From Rhizomys pruinosus (lineage: Eukaryota > Chordata > Mammalia > Rodentia > Spalacidae), in the NCBI GenBank assembly GCA_009823505.1, contig VZQC01006666.1, positions 222,800 to 286,799 of the forward strand: a stretch of DNA of 64,000 nucleotides, in the 5' to 3' direction. This document shows positions 1 to 10,034 of this stretch, piece by piece (position 1 is the stretch's first letter; each line of letters opens with the position of its first letter). A program made the translations under genes and the position numbers. The notes beneath the pieces are model-generated. The model searched no databases and had not been told where the DNA came from. It saw nothing but the letters and a program-made list of their open reading frames with translations.

Positions 1-540
1 ATCTGTGCACAATTAAAAGACCTGCTTTCTGCTAAATTCTACCCTAACTTTTGTTTCTCCCAAGAGCAGACAGAAGTTAATCCCCAGAAACTTCTTTCTC
101 AAATGGACCAAAGTTTTGATCAATGCCGGCGATTCTGTTCTACTCTCTTGAAAACCCCAGGCAATAATGCGTTGAGTAACATGTAGCAGGCATTCAAAAT
201 ACTATTGCTATAATTAAGCAGTATTGTATGTCTTGGAATCCCTGGGTTTCAGTCACCATACTCAGACCTTCTACCCAGAAAAAGTGCTACTTTAACAGCT
301 TACAATGTAAAACAGTATAGCTGATTTTTATGTTGCCCTCAAGCTCTTCAAATTGTAATTCTCTCTTAATTACAAAAGCCACATAAAGTAGAATTACTAC
401 AGACTAGGAATTGAAAAGCCACAGCCAAATTGTCTATGAATCGCCAGCCGGGGTCTAGACTGGCTTAATATTCCATTTTCAATCGGGTTATTTTCCTAGT
501 TGCCCTTTGTCCGGAGGAAAATACTTAAAACCCCGCAAGC
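1..540. other. MYCBP intron 2 sequence, no feature seen
   Basis: Single-copy-looking, moderately AT-rich sequence downstream (in gene sense) of MYCBP exon 2. I see no coding exon, SINE or microsatellite here. It would be intron 2 of MYCBP. Confidence 0.5.
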
Positions 541-771
541 TTGTTAAGGCGGGAGGAATTGGGACCTTAAGGTCTTTTTACAAACACGTCCACTGCGGCT
601 GCTCCAGGGGGGAAGCAACGGAAGTTGGAGAGACTTCGCAACAGCTGTAAGAGTTTCAGCGCGGGCCGAGGGAGGTCGCGGGGGCCGGTGTGCGCCTGGC
701 CCCGAGGCCCTGGTAGCCGACCCGGGGGCCCCAGCTGTTGGCCCCGCTCCCCCACCGCCCGCCCGGCTCAC

Positions 772-844
772 CTTTCGTCAGCGTGTCCAGCACCCCGGAC
801 TTCTCCAAGTACCTCCGGAACTGCTCGCGCTTCGAGTCTGCGGC
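772..844 (-). CDS. MYCBP: MYCBP coding exon 2
   Basis: 73-nt exon. The acceptor reads ctcctcag before GCC GCA GAC, and the donor is GTGAGC directly after ACG AAA G. It encodes AADSKREQ through LDTLTK and ends in phase 1, which fits the valine expected next in the family. No frame disruption. Confidence 0.92.
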
Positions 845-1032
845 CTGAGGAGACACGGCGGGTCAGGGACCCGAGCCCGGGTCGGAGCAGGAAGAGGGCT
901 CCGGAGTCCGACCGCCCCGCCGCCGCCCCCAAACCCTACGCGCGCCCCAGTCCTCCCCTCGCCCGGCGCCGCCCGGCGGCCGCCCGCACGCCCCGAGCCT
1001 CGCCGCGCCCCCCTCACTTTGTAATGGGCCAT
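772..1032 (-). CDS. MYCBP: MYCBP, MYC-binding protein (AMY-1), 5' part of CDS (exons 1-2)
   Basis: MYCBP is a small (about 103 aa) conserved protein that binds the N-terminal region of c-MYC and has been linked to AKAP complexes and cilia/sperm structures. Here the minus strand gives exon 1 MAHYK and exon 2 AADSKREQFRRYLEKSGV followed by LDTLTK, which agrees with the mammalian protein as I know it. Both junctions carry consensus splice sites. Together they encode the first 29 residues plus one base of the next codon. The remaining exons lie beyond the left end of the window, so the CDS is partial. Human order is MYCBP, GJA9, RHBDL2 on one strand; MYCBP and RHBDL2 keep that order and strand here. 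Confidence 0.93.
1018..1032 (-). CDS. MYCBP: MYCBP coding exon 1 (start codon)
   Basis: ATG GCC CAT TAC AAA, then the donor GTGAGG. The 15-nt coding part gives MAHYK, the invariant N-terminus of MYCBP. The reading frame joins exon 2 without loss. The open frame continues past the donor into the intron, but that extension is not coding. Confidence 0.92.
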
Positions 1033-1112
1033 AGTGACAGCGACAGCGGCTTAGCTGGCGCCGGAGAGACACTGGCTGGCGGGCTCGAGGCGGCACTGCT
1101 CATGCGCCGAAA

Positions 1113-1124
1113 GGCGCACGCGTC
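1113..1124. promoter_or_regulatory. NRF1-like site upstream of MYCBP
   Basis: GGCGCACGCGTC matches 10 of 12 positions of the palindromic NRF1 consensus YGCGCAYGCGCR. It lies about 80 bp upstream of the MYCBP start codon in the CpG island. NRF1 sites are common in such promoters; activity here is inferred only. Confidence 0.35.
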
Positions 1125-1449
1125 TGCGCACTAGGCCCGCACGAGCCGGGACCGCCGGGGTGGGGCCTGTTATCATGGCGACCGGGACGCTGAGCGGCTC
1201 CCCACCTCTGCGGAGCCCAGAGGCACTGCGTGCTCCCCCCACACTCCTCACGGCAGCCCGGCACCTTCCTCTTCCGGCCCCTGCGGAGGTGCGGAGGCTT
1301 AGCGGGAGGCCAGGTTTCGGTCACTCCCGCCCTGTGTCCCAGGGAGGCCCGGGGTGGGCGGGGCCTCGGGGCGGGTCTCGGAGCACGCGGCTGGTGCCCC
1401 ACGTGGTGGTGGGCGCACCTGCTCTGTTGGGTCCATCTTGGAAGCGCAG

Positions 1450-1926
1450 GGGTCTGGCCAGTGGTGCGTTTCTTGGCTGTCCTAGAAATGAGAAATCACG
1501 CTCAAGAGAGCCGCTGCGAGTTTGGGATATTCATTGACTTGAGGAATGTTCAGAGTTGGGGGCTTTGGCTGCAGCTTTTGCATTGAAATCTTGTTTTGTG
1601 GCTGACTCTTAAGTGAGCATAACATTGCATATAGAAGCCGCACTCAGCGTTTACCTGTGCCAGATAATTGTGGTAAACATTTGTTTTGTTTGGACGGGGA
1701 TTCACTAAGTCTGCAGTTCCCAGCGTAGACTGCCTCAAGTCCCGGGATTACATCCTGGCCACCAGGCCCAGCTTCAGTCATTTTTTTCATTTTAAACTCC
1801 ACAACATGTCTGTAAAGATAACTATATTAATAGAGTGCTGAGATTCCTTGAGGAGTGAGAGTCAAGACAGACTCCAATCCAGGAAGTGAATTATGATGTT
1901 ATAACATTGGTGAAAAGAAGCCTCTG
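1450..1926. other. Intergenic sequence without recognised feature
   Basis: Falling CpG density and no exon-like frame with splice sites. Nothing assignable. Confidence 0.4.
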
Positions 1927-1929
1927 CTC

Positions 1930-2160
1930 TTTTCTCTTTTTTCTTTTTTTTTTCTTTTTTTTTTTTTCTTTTTTGGTCTTTTTGAGACAAGGTCTCCCTG
2001 TAGCCCCAGCTGTCCTGGAACTCACTCTGTAGACCAGCTGGCCTTGATCTCANGTCCTGGAACTCACTCTGTAGACCAGGCTGGCTTTGAACTCACAAAG
2101 ATCCGCCTGCCTCTGCCTCCCCAGTGCTAGGATTAAAGGCGTGCGCCACCACGCCCGGCG
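1930..2160 (-). repeat. B1 SINE with an embedded N and internal duplication
   Basis: Poly-T, then the B1 reverse complement ending caccacgcccggc. An N at 2053 separates two copies of the same B1 segment (about 2012-2052 and 2054-2095), so the element is about 42 bp too long. Confidence 0.9.
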
Positions 2161-2164
2161 CCTT

Positions 2165-2374
2165 TTTTTTTTTTTAAACGTGTCTGAATGTACTGTCTGC
2201 ATGTAGGTTTGTGCACCGGTGTCATGCAATGCAGAGGTCAGAAGAGGGCATCAGATTCCCCTGGAACTGGAGTTAAAGATGGTTCTCAGCTGCCATGTGG
2301 GTGCTGGGGATCGAACCCAGGTCCTCTGCATGAGCAGTCGGTGCTCCTAACCGCTAGGCCATCTCTCCAGCCCC
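2165..2374 (-). repeat. B2 SINE
   Basis: Reverse B2 from the poly-T tail to ctctccagcccc. The tRNA-derived head with A and B boxes lies at the right end. Confidence 0.93.
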
Positions 2375-2470
2375 ATAAAGTCCATGCTTTTTAACCACTA
2401 CCCTGTACTTTAAATTTTATACTATTTTATTCTCATGCATTACTAGAAAAGAATGTAAATCGGTATTAGT

Positions 2471-2632
2471 TTTCTTTTTTTTTTTTTTTGGTCTTTTCGA
2501 GACAGGGTCTCCCTGTAGCTCCAGCTGGCCTGAAACTCACTCTGTAGACCAGGCTGGCCTTGAACTCACAAAGATCCACCTGCCCCTGCCTCCCGAGTGC
2601 TAGGATTAAAGGCATGCGCCACCACGCCCGGC
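2471..2632 (-). repeat. B1 SINE
   Basis: Poly-T and gagacagggtctccctgtag at the tail, accacgcccggc at the head; full length. Confidence 0.93.
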
Positions 2633-2728
2633 CCGAGAAAAACAAATTTAACCTTGGATCCAAAGCCTCTAAAACAACCAAAAAATGAGCAACTTAAAGG
2701 AATTGCATAGATCAAAAAGTTCCTTAAG

Positions 2729-2927
2729 GATGCAGAAGAGATGACTCAGCCCTTAAGAGCACTGGCTGCTCTTGCAAAGGACCTGGGTTGCTTCCCATCA
2801 GTCATATGGCAGCTAACAACCATGTGTAACCAGTTTCAGGGATATGCAATACCCTCTGGGTGCACTTAACATAATGCAGGCAACACACCACACACACACA
2901 CACATAAAAATACATTTAAAAAAAATT
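2729..2927 (+). repeat. Older B2 SINE
   Basis: Diverged B2 head (gatgactcagcccttaagag), B2 body, then a (CA)n-rich tail and A-rich end. Confidence 0.8.
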
Positions 2928-3115
2928 GTTTCCTAAGGCTGTGAGAACCTGGCTCTAACCCCCTTAGTCTCCATTATAAACATGTGATTCCACCATATGA
3001 ATAATTAATGTATGCTAATACAAATCATTTTAAAAGAAATAATGTTTCCTGCAAAGGCTACCTAGAGTTTGAACTAACTCCTTTCTGATTTGGAGTACTT
3101 TCCCACAATAGCTGT

Positions 3116-3332
3116 ATTTTTTTTTTTCTTTTATGTGTATGAATGTACTGTCTGCATGCAGGTCTGTGCACCTGTGTCGTGCAATGCCATGGAGGTCAGA
3201 AGAGGCCGTCGGATTCCCCTGGAACTGGAGTCAAAGACGGTTCTCAACCGCCATGTGGGTGTTGGGAATCGAACCCGGGACCTCTGCAAGAGGAGTTGGC
3301 GCTCTTAACCGCCAGGCCATCTCTCCAGCCCC
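3116..3332 (-). repeat. B2 SINE with target-site duplication
   Basis: Reverse B2 flanked by CACAATAGCTGTAT on both sides, a clear target-site duplication. Confidence 0.93.
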
Positions 3333-3390
3333 ACAATAGCTGTATTATTGGAACAAAAATTCAATGTTCATGTAAAATAGGCTCTGAGTG

Positions 3391-3533
3391 TTTTCTTTTT
3401 CTAGACAGGGTCTTGTAGCCCTGGCTGGCCTAGGGCTTGCTACGTAGACCAGGCTGGCCTGGAATGTCTATCGATCCTCCTGCCTCTGCCTTCCCATTGC
3501 TAGGATTATAGACAGGCACCACCACACTCAGTT
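3391..3533 (-). repeat. Old B1 SINE
   Basis: Diverged reverse B1 from agacagggtcttgtagcc to accaccacactcagt. Confidence 0.8.
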
Positions 3534-3821
3534 TAAGCTGTGTTGGTTCACAAGTCAACAGAAGTAAACTGTCTTGTGAAAGACTAGGGAAACACTCTAC
3601 CAACTGAGAGCAGGAGATGGAAACGCAGGCATTTTAAGGATGGGGACCTCTAAAACAAGAAGTTTTGCCTCTTGTGCTTGACCAGAAGCTGGAAATGCCT
3701 CTGATTCTCTTGTAGCCAAAGGCCCCAAATGCCAGAAGTGCTTAAGGGCTTTGGTTCCTGGTCTGGTTTTTTGTTCACTTTCTTCCTCTTTTGTACAGCC
3801 CTGTATGAGGACATGCTCATG

Positions 3822-3957
3822 TACAGGGTCTTCCTTTAGCCCCAGCTGGCTGGCCTGGAACTCACTATGTAGACCAGTCTGGCCTTGAACTCACAGAGAT
3901 CCACCTGCCTCTGCCTCTTGAGTGCTGGGATCAAAAGCATGCACCACCATGCCAGGC
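3822..3957 (-). repeat. Old B1 SINE
   Basis: Reverse B1; keeps tagaccagtctggccttgaac and ends accaccatgccaggc. Confidence 0.82.
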
Positions 3958-4028
3958 AAAAAGAATAAAATCACCACACAGGCAAAATAAATAAATAAAT
4001 AAAATATTTTTAAAGACTATAAATAAAA

Positions 4029-4090
4029 TGGGGCTAGAGAGATGCTTCAGTGCTTGAGAGCACTTGCTGTTCTTCTGAGCAACAGAAAAA
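4029..4090 (+). repeat. B2 head fragment
   Basis: ggggctagagagatgcttcag and about 40 further bases match a B2 head. The match stops near 4085. Confidence 0.6.
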
Positions 4091-4772
4091 CCAAATGAGA
4101 GGTGCTGGTAAAGCAGGCACAGAAGCAACTTGACGGTCCCAGCCAACTCAGTGGCAGCATCCAAATATAGGCCAGGAGAATGCTTAGCCGGGTGTCTGCC
4201 AAGACCTGTGCCCTGCAGACGCCAGGCTCCTTGTCAGCTCCTTGCAGGACAGGAAACTCATCATCCAGGACAGCTACATCACAAACAAGGTCCATGCCAT
4301 CCCCAGGAACTTCTTCCCAGCCATAACCTATACAGATAGATTTCTTCCACTTACAATGTAAAAACTCATTTGGGAAACGGACATGAGAGTTTGTGAGCTG
4401 ACAGAACACAGAGGTTATTTGTCCTGCTGCCAATTCTGGGAGGGACAACTGGATTACCAGTTCTAGAGATACCACGTGTGTCCTGTGGGGCATCAAGACT
4501 AACCAACAGCTAACTACAGTTTCTGGACAACCTGCAGGTGTCAGGAACCTGCCTTTCACTCCTGAGCCAGACCATTTCAGGTGTGTATAACAGGCGATCC
4601 AACCTCTGGGATATCCAAGAAGGGATGTGCCAGCAGACCTCCACAGCCAAGAGGCTGATGTCAATGCCAGCAGCTTCTTTCCCAGTGCCATGCCTTTGCT
4701 ATCACCTCAGAAGACACTGCCTGCACAGTTGGAAAGAGCTAATGCCCTACTACCATAATCGCATCCTGTTGA
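4091..4772. other. Unassigned block, possibly an old retrocopy
   Basis: About 680 bp of balanced-composition sequence with no SINE. Open frames exist on both strands (a 214-codon minus frame spans 4047-4691), but I recognise no protein family and see no splice sites or tail. It could be a decayed processed pseudogene or an unclassified LTR. A reversed tRNA-like SINE end may follow at 4773-4842. Confidence 0.3.
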
Positions 4773-5046
4773 GGATTTGAACTCAGGATCTCATGCTTGT
4801 GCAGCAAGCCTTCTTACCCATTCATTATCTACCCAGCCCCATGGGGTTTTTTTTTAATTTAATTTTAAAATTAATCTACTGAACAGAAGCTGGATGCAAG
4901 ATAGATATGATATTAAACTGTTCCACTATTCAAGATGCAATGAAGAAGTTTGACATGAGAAGGAAAGAAGGAAGGGAGGGTGGGTCGTGGCTTTGTTGAA
5001 TGCCATTAAGGGAAAGGTGCTTTCTACTGGTCAAGAATAGAATCTG

Positions 5047-5282
5047 GGGCTGGAGAGATGGCCTAGCGGTTAGGAGCACCAACCGCTCTTGCAGAGGACC
5101 CAGGTTCGATCCCCAGCACCCACATGGCGGCCGAGAACCGTCTGAAACTCCAATTCCAGGAGAACTCCAGTTCCAGGGGAATCCAACGCCCTCTTCTGAC
5201 CTCCGTGGCATTGCACGACACGGGTGCACAGACCTGCATGCAGAGAGTACATTCATACACATACAGAAATAGATAAAAATTA
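5047..5282 (+). repeat. B2 SINE, full length, young
   Basis: Near-consensus B2 flanked by AAGAATAGAATCTG on both sides. A useful reference copy: head ggggctggagagatggcc, tail cagaaatagataaaaatt. Confidence 0.96.
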
Positions 5283-5340
5283 AAAAAAGAATAGAATCTG
5301 AGTTCTACCTCTGGAGAGCCATGACATTCTAGTATGTTGG

Positions 5341-5722
5341 AAAAATTATATTTATCTTATTTTTTATTATGTGTGTAAGTCTGTGTCTGTGTATGGTATG
5401 TGTGGGTACCTGGAGAGCCCAGAGGCATCAGATCCCCCTGGGACTGGAGTCAGAAATCATTGCGAGCCACGGGGAACGGGTGCTTGGAACTGAACTCACA
5501 TCCTTTTGAAGACCAGAATATCCCCTTTTTTTTTTTTTGGTCTTTTTGAGACAGGGTCTCCCTGTAGTCCCAGCTGTCCTGGAACTCACTTTGTAGACCA
5601 GGCTGGCCTTGAACTCACAAAGATCCTCCTGCCTCTTCGTCCCAAGTGCTAGGATTAAAGGCGTGTGCCACCACGCCCTGCCAGAATATCCCCTTAACCA
5701 CTGAGTCATCTTCCCAGCTTCC
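5341..5722 (-). repeat. Old B2 SINE split by a B1
   Basis: Reverse B2 at 5341-5525 resumes at about 5683 (cttaaccactgagtcatc). The interruption is the B1 at 5526-5682. Confidence 0.8.
5526..5682 (-). repeat. B1 SINE nested in an old B2
   Basis: Reverse B1; flanked by CCAGAATATCCCCTT on both sides, showing insertion into the older B2. Confidence 0.93.
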
Positions 5723-5733
5723 CGTCAGAAAGA

Positions 5734-5735
5734 TT

Positions 5736-5766
<31 letters not shown>

Positions 5767-5860
5767 TATATATATATACATATATGCCATGTATATATGG
5801 TATATATATGCATCCCATATATGTATATATATGATATATATATATATATATCATATATAC
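5734..5860. repeat. (TTTA)n then (TA)n microsatellite
   Basis: About 30 bp of ATTT units followed by about 95 bp of alternating AT with interruptions; self-complementary. Confidence 0.9.
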
Positions 5861-6028
5861 CATTGTTCCCTCCCTTATAGGATAACTCAACTGGGTCTGT
5901 CAATCATTTGGGCAGGACATTACTCCTCAAAAAGTCTGAATTACTGGAAAACAGGCTCTTAGCCCTGGTTTTATTTCGGAGGTTTTTTTTGGGGGGGTGC
6001 TAGTGGTAGCTGGATTTTGTTTGGGGGG

Positions 6029-6173
6029 GTTGGTCTTTTTGAGACAATATCTCCCTATAGTTCCAGCTGTCCTGGAACTCACTATGTAGACCAGGGTAGC
6101 CTTGAATCACAAAGATCTGCCTGCCTCTGCCTCCTGAGTGCTGGGATTAAAGGCCTGTGCTGCCACACCCAGC
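6029..6173 (-). repeat. B1 SINE
   Basis: Reverse B1 from ggtctttttgagacaat to ctgccacacccagct. Confidence 0.87.
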
Positions 6174-6181
6174 TTGTAGTG

Positions 6182-6293
6182 TTTTTTTAAGACCATGTCT
6201 CACTATGTAGCCTTGGCTGGCCTGAAACACAGATATCTTCCTGCCTCTGGCCCCTGAGTGCTGGGATTAAAGGCATATGCTACCACACCTGCC
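6182..6293 (-). repeat. Old B1 SINE
   Basis: Short diverged reverse B1 (agaccatgtctcactatgtag to ccacacctgcc). Confidence 0.75.
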
Positions 6294-6299
6294 TCTGAT

Positions 6300-6482
6300 T
6301 ATTTTTTTAATGTGCACAAGTGTTTTGTCTCTGTGTAAATACATCCATGTCATGCAGTGCTCACAGAGGCCTCTGGAGTTACAGATGGTTGTTAGCCTAT
6401 ACGTGGGTGCTGGGACCAAACCTGCATCCTCCACAAGAGCAGCCAGTGTTCTTCTGGCCAACCGAGCCATCTCCCCAGCTCT
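6300..6482 (-). repeat. Old B2 SINE
   Basis: Reverse B2 ending gagccatctccccagctct. Confidence 0.82.
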
Positions 6483-6569
6483 ATGGTGGCTAATGTTTGT
6501 TTGTTCATTCTAACAGTCTAATAAGACTGGTAGGTAGGAATGACTTCTAAAACAAGCCTTCACCTATTC

Positions 6570-7205
6570 AGAAAAAAGGCCGTCCCAGACTGCCCTGTAA
6601 ACCAAGAACTGGATGTGACGAAACCAGGAAAAACTGTGGCTACATCTTGGTGGCTATGGTGGGACTCACCTCCCCATGTACATGGTACGTCCTTGGTGGC
6701 CACATAAATATGAGAGCAAAGTCTAACAAATGGCTAGCAGACCCCACCATGGTCTGAGACCAGCACTACCTTCAAGGTTAATAACTAGTGGCCAGCAGTC
6801 GAACCGAGGTCAACAGCTCACAAAGCAAGTCAGAGACAGACCGGATGGGACTTCACCCACCCGGAATCTGAGCAAGCAGCATGTGAACAGCATATGACAT
6901 CTCCCTGGTTGGGTCAGAGGAACATGCACAGACCATGTGAGCCCTCGGCTGGCTGAACTTTCATTATGCGCAGAGAATTAACAAATTGCTTCATTGCTTC
7001 AGTCTTTGTCCAGATTCTGCCCCAAGTCCTCTAAAAGACCCTACAGTGTAACTAGGTTGTTCCCTCTCTTGGGGCCTCCTCCCATACTGGAGCTAAACTA
7101 AACTTTCTAGAAACCCTCTCTTGGGCCCCCTCCAGACTGCTAGTTGCTTTCTGGAGTTCTGCTTTCTGCAATAAACATAAATAATTTTAAGTTTTCTCTT
7201 TATAA
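6570..7205 (+). mobile_element. LTR-like block (solo LTR candidate)
   Basis: About 640 bp of SINE-free sequence with LTR character. A direct repeat of the pattern cctctcttggg(g/c)cc occurs at about 7061 and 7110, followed by a polyadenylation signal AATAAA at 7170-7175 and a short AT-rich end. No primer-binding site or internal coding region follows. The family is not identified; an ERV1-type LTR is an inference. Confidence 0.45.
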
Positions 7206-7232
7206 TAAAAACTCCTTTTTAAACTCATCCTT

Positions 7233-7310
7233 GACTGTGCTGGCAGGATGGTTCAGTGGGTTAAGAGCACTTGCTTCCAAAACCTGACAACCTGAGTTTG
7301 ATCCCGCTGT
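7233..7310 (+). repeat. tRNA-derived SINE head (B3/B4 type)
   Basis: gctggcaggatggttcagtg through cctgagtttgatccc matches the tRNA-like head of B3/B4/ID elements. Confidence 0.6.
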
Positions 7311-7856
7311 TGTATGACACCATTCCTAAGGAGACATGAACAAGTGTCTACTCACCACAAACAGGGAAGCAACAATAGACCAAGAAATAAGGACACCACC
7401 AAAGAGGAAACCGGGTTATTGGGCTTGCTTATAGGAGCAGAAATGACACAAAGACAGCTACATCACAAAGCCCACCCCAGAATGAGTGACAGCTCAGAAA
7501 AGCTGGAGTATACCGCATACTGTATAAACAGGTCAGCAGGTTGAAGAGTGTCCTTTCCAAGCAGCTCAGCTGCTCCCTGCTTCTTCCAGGCAGCTCAGCT
7601 GCTGGTCAACCCCTGCTTCTTCCAGGCAGTTCCAGTTGCAGATTATCTTTCAACAGTCCTTAGGGCTTGTATAACCTCAGGAAAGGAGGCAGAGTAGTAA
7701 ATCTGGTCAATTTCGGGGACTTCCTGAAACTGAGGCTGTTTTCTTCCAGAGTTTAAGAAGCTTCTTTGCAGGATGGAATGTTTCACTTCCTTTCAGAACA
7801 TCTTGTTGCTCTAAACCTTTCAACATCCTGCCTCTCAAGGAGCTTCCCTGCATCTT
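7311..7856 (+). mobile_element. Rodent medium-reiteration repeat, probably LTR-derived
   Basis: About 545 bp with a composition typical of rodent LTR/RMER repeats (for example ggtcaatttcggggacttcc and atcttgttgctctaaacc), which I recall as widely dispersed in mouse. It has internal direct repeats cttccaggcag(c/t)tc. The family name is uncertain. Confidence 0.5.
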
Positions 7857-7861
7857 GTGTC

Positions 7862-8108
7862 TTTTTTTTTTTTTTATAAATTTTATTTCTGTATGTGTAT
7901 GAATGTACTGTCTGCATGCAAGTTTGTGCACCCATGTCGTGCAATGCCGCGGAGGTCAGAAGAGGGTCTCGTATTCCCCTGGAACTGGAGTTCTCCTGGA
8001 ATTGGAGTTTCAGACGGTTCTCGGCCACCATGTGGGTGCTGGGGATCGAACCCGGGTCCTCTGCAAGAGCAGTCAGTGCTCTTAACCGCTAGGCCATCTC
8101 TCCAGCCC
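7862..8108 (-). repeat. B2 SINE with target-site duplication
   Basis: Near-consensus reverse B2; CTTGTGTCTT on both sides. It is inserted in the end of the LTR-like block. Confidence 0.95.
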
Positions 8109-8299
8109 TTGTGTCTTAACGGCTGCCAAGATGGACTGTCTTATCTAGGAGAAAATTGCTACACCACACCCAGTAGTAGGAAAGCACCAACTCCTGAAAA
8201 TTGTTCTCTGATCTTTACATGTGCACTGTGGGATGGGCATGTGCATCCATGCATGTGTGCACAAACACTAAATGAACATAATAATTTAATAACAGTTCT

Positions 8300-8488
8300 G
8301 GGGCTGGAGAGTTGGCCCAGAGGTTAAGAACACTGACTACTCTTGAAGAGGACCTGGGTTTGATTCCCAGCACCCACAGGGCAGCTAACAACCATCTTTA
8401 ACTCCAGTTCCAGGGGATCTGATGCCTTCTGACCTCTGTGGGCATTACACGGTACAGGTGCACTTACATACATGCACACACACAAAAA
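8300..8488 (+). repeat. B2 SINE
   Basis: Forward B2 from ggggctggagagttggcc to a (CA)n/A tail. Confidence 0.9.
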
Positions 8489-8610
8489 TTTTTTTTGGTC
8501 TTTTTGAGACAGGGTCTCTCTATAGCCCCAGATGTCCTGGAACTCACTCTGTAGACCAGGCTGGCCTTGAACTCACAAAGATTCGCCTGCCTCAGCCTCC
8601 CAACTGCTAG
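8489..8610 (-). repeat. B1 SINE, head truncated
   Basis: Reverse B1 that stops at cctcccaactgctag and lacks the last 30 or so bases of the B1 head. Confidence 0.85.
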
Positions 8611-8646
8611 AACCATCTTTAACTCCAGTTCCAGAGGATATGATGC
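8611..8646 (+). repeat. Duplicated 36-bp B2 fragment
   Basis: Repeats 8390-8425 (aaccatctttaactccag and following) with two mismatches, then runs into poly-A. It abuts the truncated B1. Confidence 0.75.
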
Positions 8647-8660
8647 AAAAAAAAAAAAAC

Positions 8661-8868
8661 CTTATTTTTTATTATATGTCTGTGAGTCTTTTCCCTGCAT
8701 ATAAATACACTCATGTTGTTCATTGCCTGAAGAGGCCAGAGAGGGTGTCAAATTAGATGAAACTAGAATTATAGATGGTTGTTAGCTGCCATGTTGGTGC
8801 TGGGAACCAAATCTAGGTCCTTTGCAAGAGCAGCCATTCCTCTTAACCTCTGAGCCGTCTCTCTAGAA
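8661..8868 (-). repeat. Old B2 SINE
   Basis: Diverged reverse B2 ending gagccgtctctctagaacc. Confidence 0.8.

Positions 8869-8869
<1 letters not shown>

Positions 8870-8908
<39 letters not shown>
8870..8908. repeat. (TG)n microsatellite
   Basis: About 19 uninterrupted GT units. Confidence 0.95.
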
Positions 8909-8910
<2 letters not shown>

Positions 8911-9053
8911 ATGCGTTTAAATCAAAACAACTAAGAACCTGCAAAAGAAAACCCCAATATCCAGTAGCATGTCTTTCTCAACTCTTTGAGGCCCAAAGAA
9001 CGTGGACATTATGATGTGGGACGCCCTCAAATTCCCTCTGGTTATACCAGTCC

Positions 9054-9222
9054 ATTTTTTATTACATTTACTTATTTATTGCATGTATGTACATGTGTGT
9101 GAATGTTTGGTTGAAGCAGTTGGTTCTCTCTTTCCACCTGTGAGTCCCAGAGATTGAACTCAGTTCATCAGGCATGGCAGCAAGTGTCTTTATACCTGTT
9201 CAGCCATCACATCAGATCCAGT
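9054..9222 (-). repeat. Old B3-type SINE
   Basis: Reverse B3-like sequence with gaatgtttggttgaagcag and a degenerate gttcagccatcacatc head. Confidence 0.55.
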
Positions 9223-9230
9223 TCTACCAG

Positions 9231-9411
9231 TCTTTTTTTTTTTTTTTTTGTATAAATGTATTGCCCACATGTGTGTTAAGTGTACCATGTCATTCCCACA
9301 GAGGTCAGATGAGGGTGTCAGATCCTCTGGAACTGCAGTTACTGATGGTTGTTAGCCACCATGTGAGTGTTGGGAATCAAACCCAGGTCCTCTACAAGAG
9401 CAGTCAGTTCT
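9231..9411 (-). repeat. Old B2 SINE, head truncated by next insertion
   Basis: Reverse B2 stopping at gagcagtcagttct, where the next B2 begins. Confidence 0.8.
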
Positions 9412-9632
9412 GGGGCTGGAGAGATGGCCTAGCGTTTAAGAGCGCCGACTGCTCTTGCAGAGGACCTGGGTTCGGTCTCCAGCACTCACATGGCGGCTAA
9501 GAACCATCTGTAACTCCAGGAGAACTCCAGTTCCAGGGGAATCCGAGACCCTCTTCTGACCTCCACGGCATTGCACGACACGGGTGCACAAACCTCCATG
9601 CAGACAGTACATTCATACACATACAAAAAAAA
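9412..9632 (+). repeat. B2 SINE
   Basis: Forward near-consensus B2 with an A tail, inserted at the head of the preceding reversed B2. Confidence 0.93.
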
Positions 9633-9765
9633 AAAAAGACAGATGGATCATGGAGAATGACAGTTGACTATTGAAAACTCAACCAAGTAGTTAAAAAAAA
9701 AAAGTTAGATAAATCTTGTTAAAAGATTTAATAAGTCTTGATTTTGTTAGGAGTCAGTCTCCTAC

Positions 9766-9905
9766 ACCAGGCATGGTGGCACATGATTTTAATCCCAGCA
9801 CTTGGGAGGAAGAAGCAAGCCAATCTCTAAATTCAAGGCCAGCCTGGTCTCCACGGTGAGTTCTAGGCCAGCCAGAGATACATAGTGAGACCCTGTCTCA
9901 AAACC
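9766..9905 (+). repeat. B1 SINE
   Basis: ccaggcatggtggcacatg to gagaccctgtctcaaaacc. Confidence 0.88.
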
Positions 9906-10034
9906 CCAAACCAAAACAAATCAAAACAAATACCCAAAACATCAAAAAATAATCTCCTAAGTAGTAAAAAAACCTGACAAACAGCAGAAAATCAAATTAT
10001 TTTCATAGAATATAAAGTATCTTTTAAAAAACCA

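Larger units (their letters stand above)
540..1450. promoter_or_regulatory. MYCBP: CpG island and promoter region of MYCBP
   Basis: The G+C content and CpG density rise sharply from about 540 and fall back near 1450, unlike the AT-rich flanks. The island covers MYCBP exons 2 and 1 and about 400 bp upstream. No TATA box is evident near the likely start region (about 1040-1150), as expected for a housekeeping CpG-island promoter. The long open frames across it on both strands are a by-product of the base composition. The upstream side (1150-1450) could carry a divergent start, but nothing in it shows a transcript. Confidence 0.75.

Noticed and set aside
625..1134. 169-codon plus-strand frame across the CpG island
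   Set aside because: It is antisense to MYCBP exons 1-2 and due to GC-rich composition with few stops; no splice or protein-family support.
1160..1586. Plus-strand frames upstream of MYCBP as a divergent gene
   Set aside because: Low-complexity Pro/Arg/Gly content and no recognisable domain. A divergent non-coding transcript remains possible but is not shown.
2188..2394. Recurrent open frames starting MYCLHAGLCT or MCMNVLSACR, seen at dozens of places
   Set aside because: They are translations of the reversed B2 SINE consensus; every one coincides with a B2 copy and none has gene context.
5047..5120. tRNA gene suggested by the A and B box-like head of B2 copies
   Set aside because: The cloverleaf is not preserved and the sequence continues into the B2 body; it is a tRNA-derived SINE promoter.
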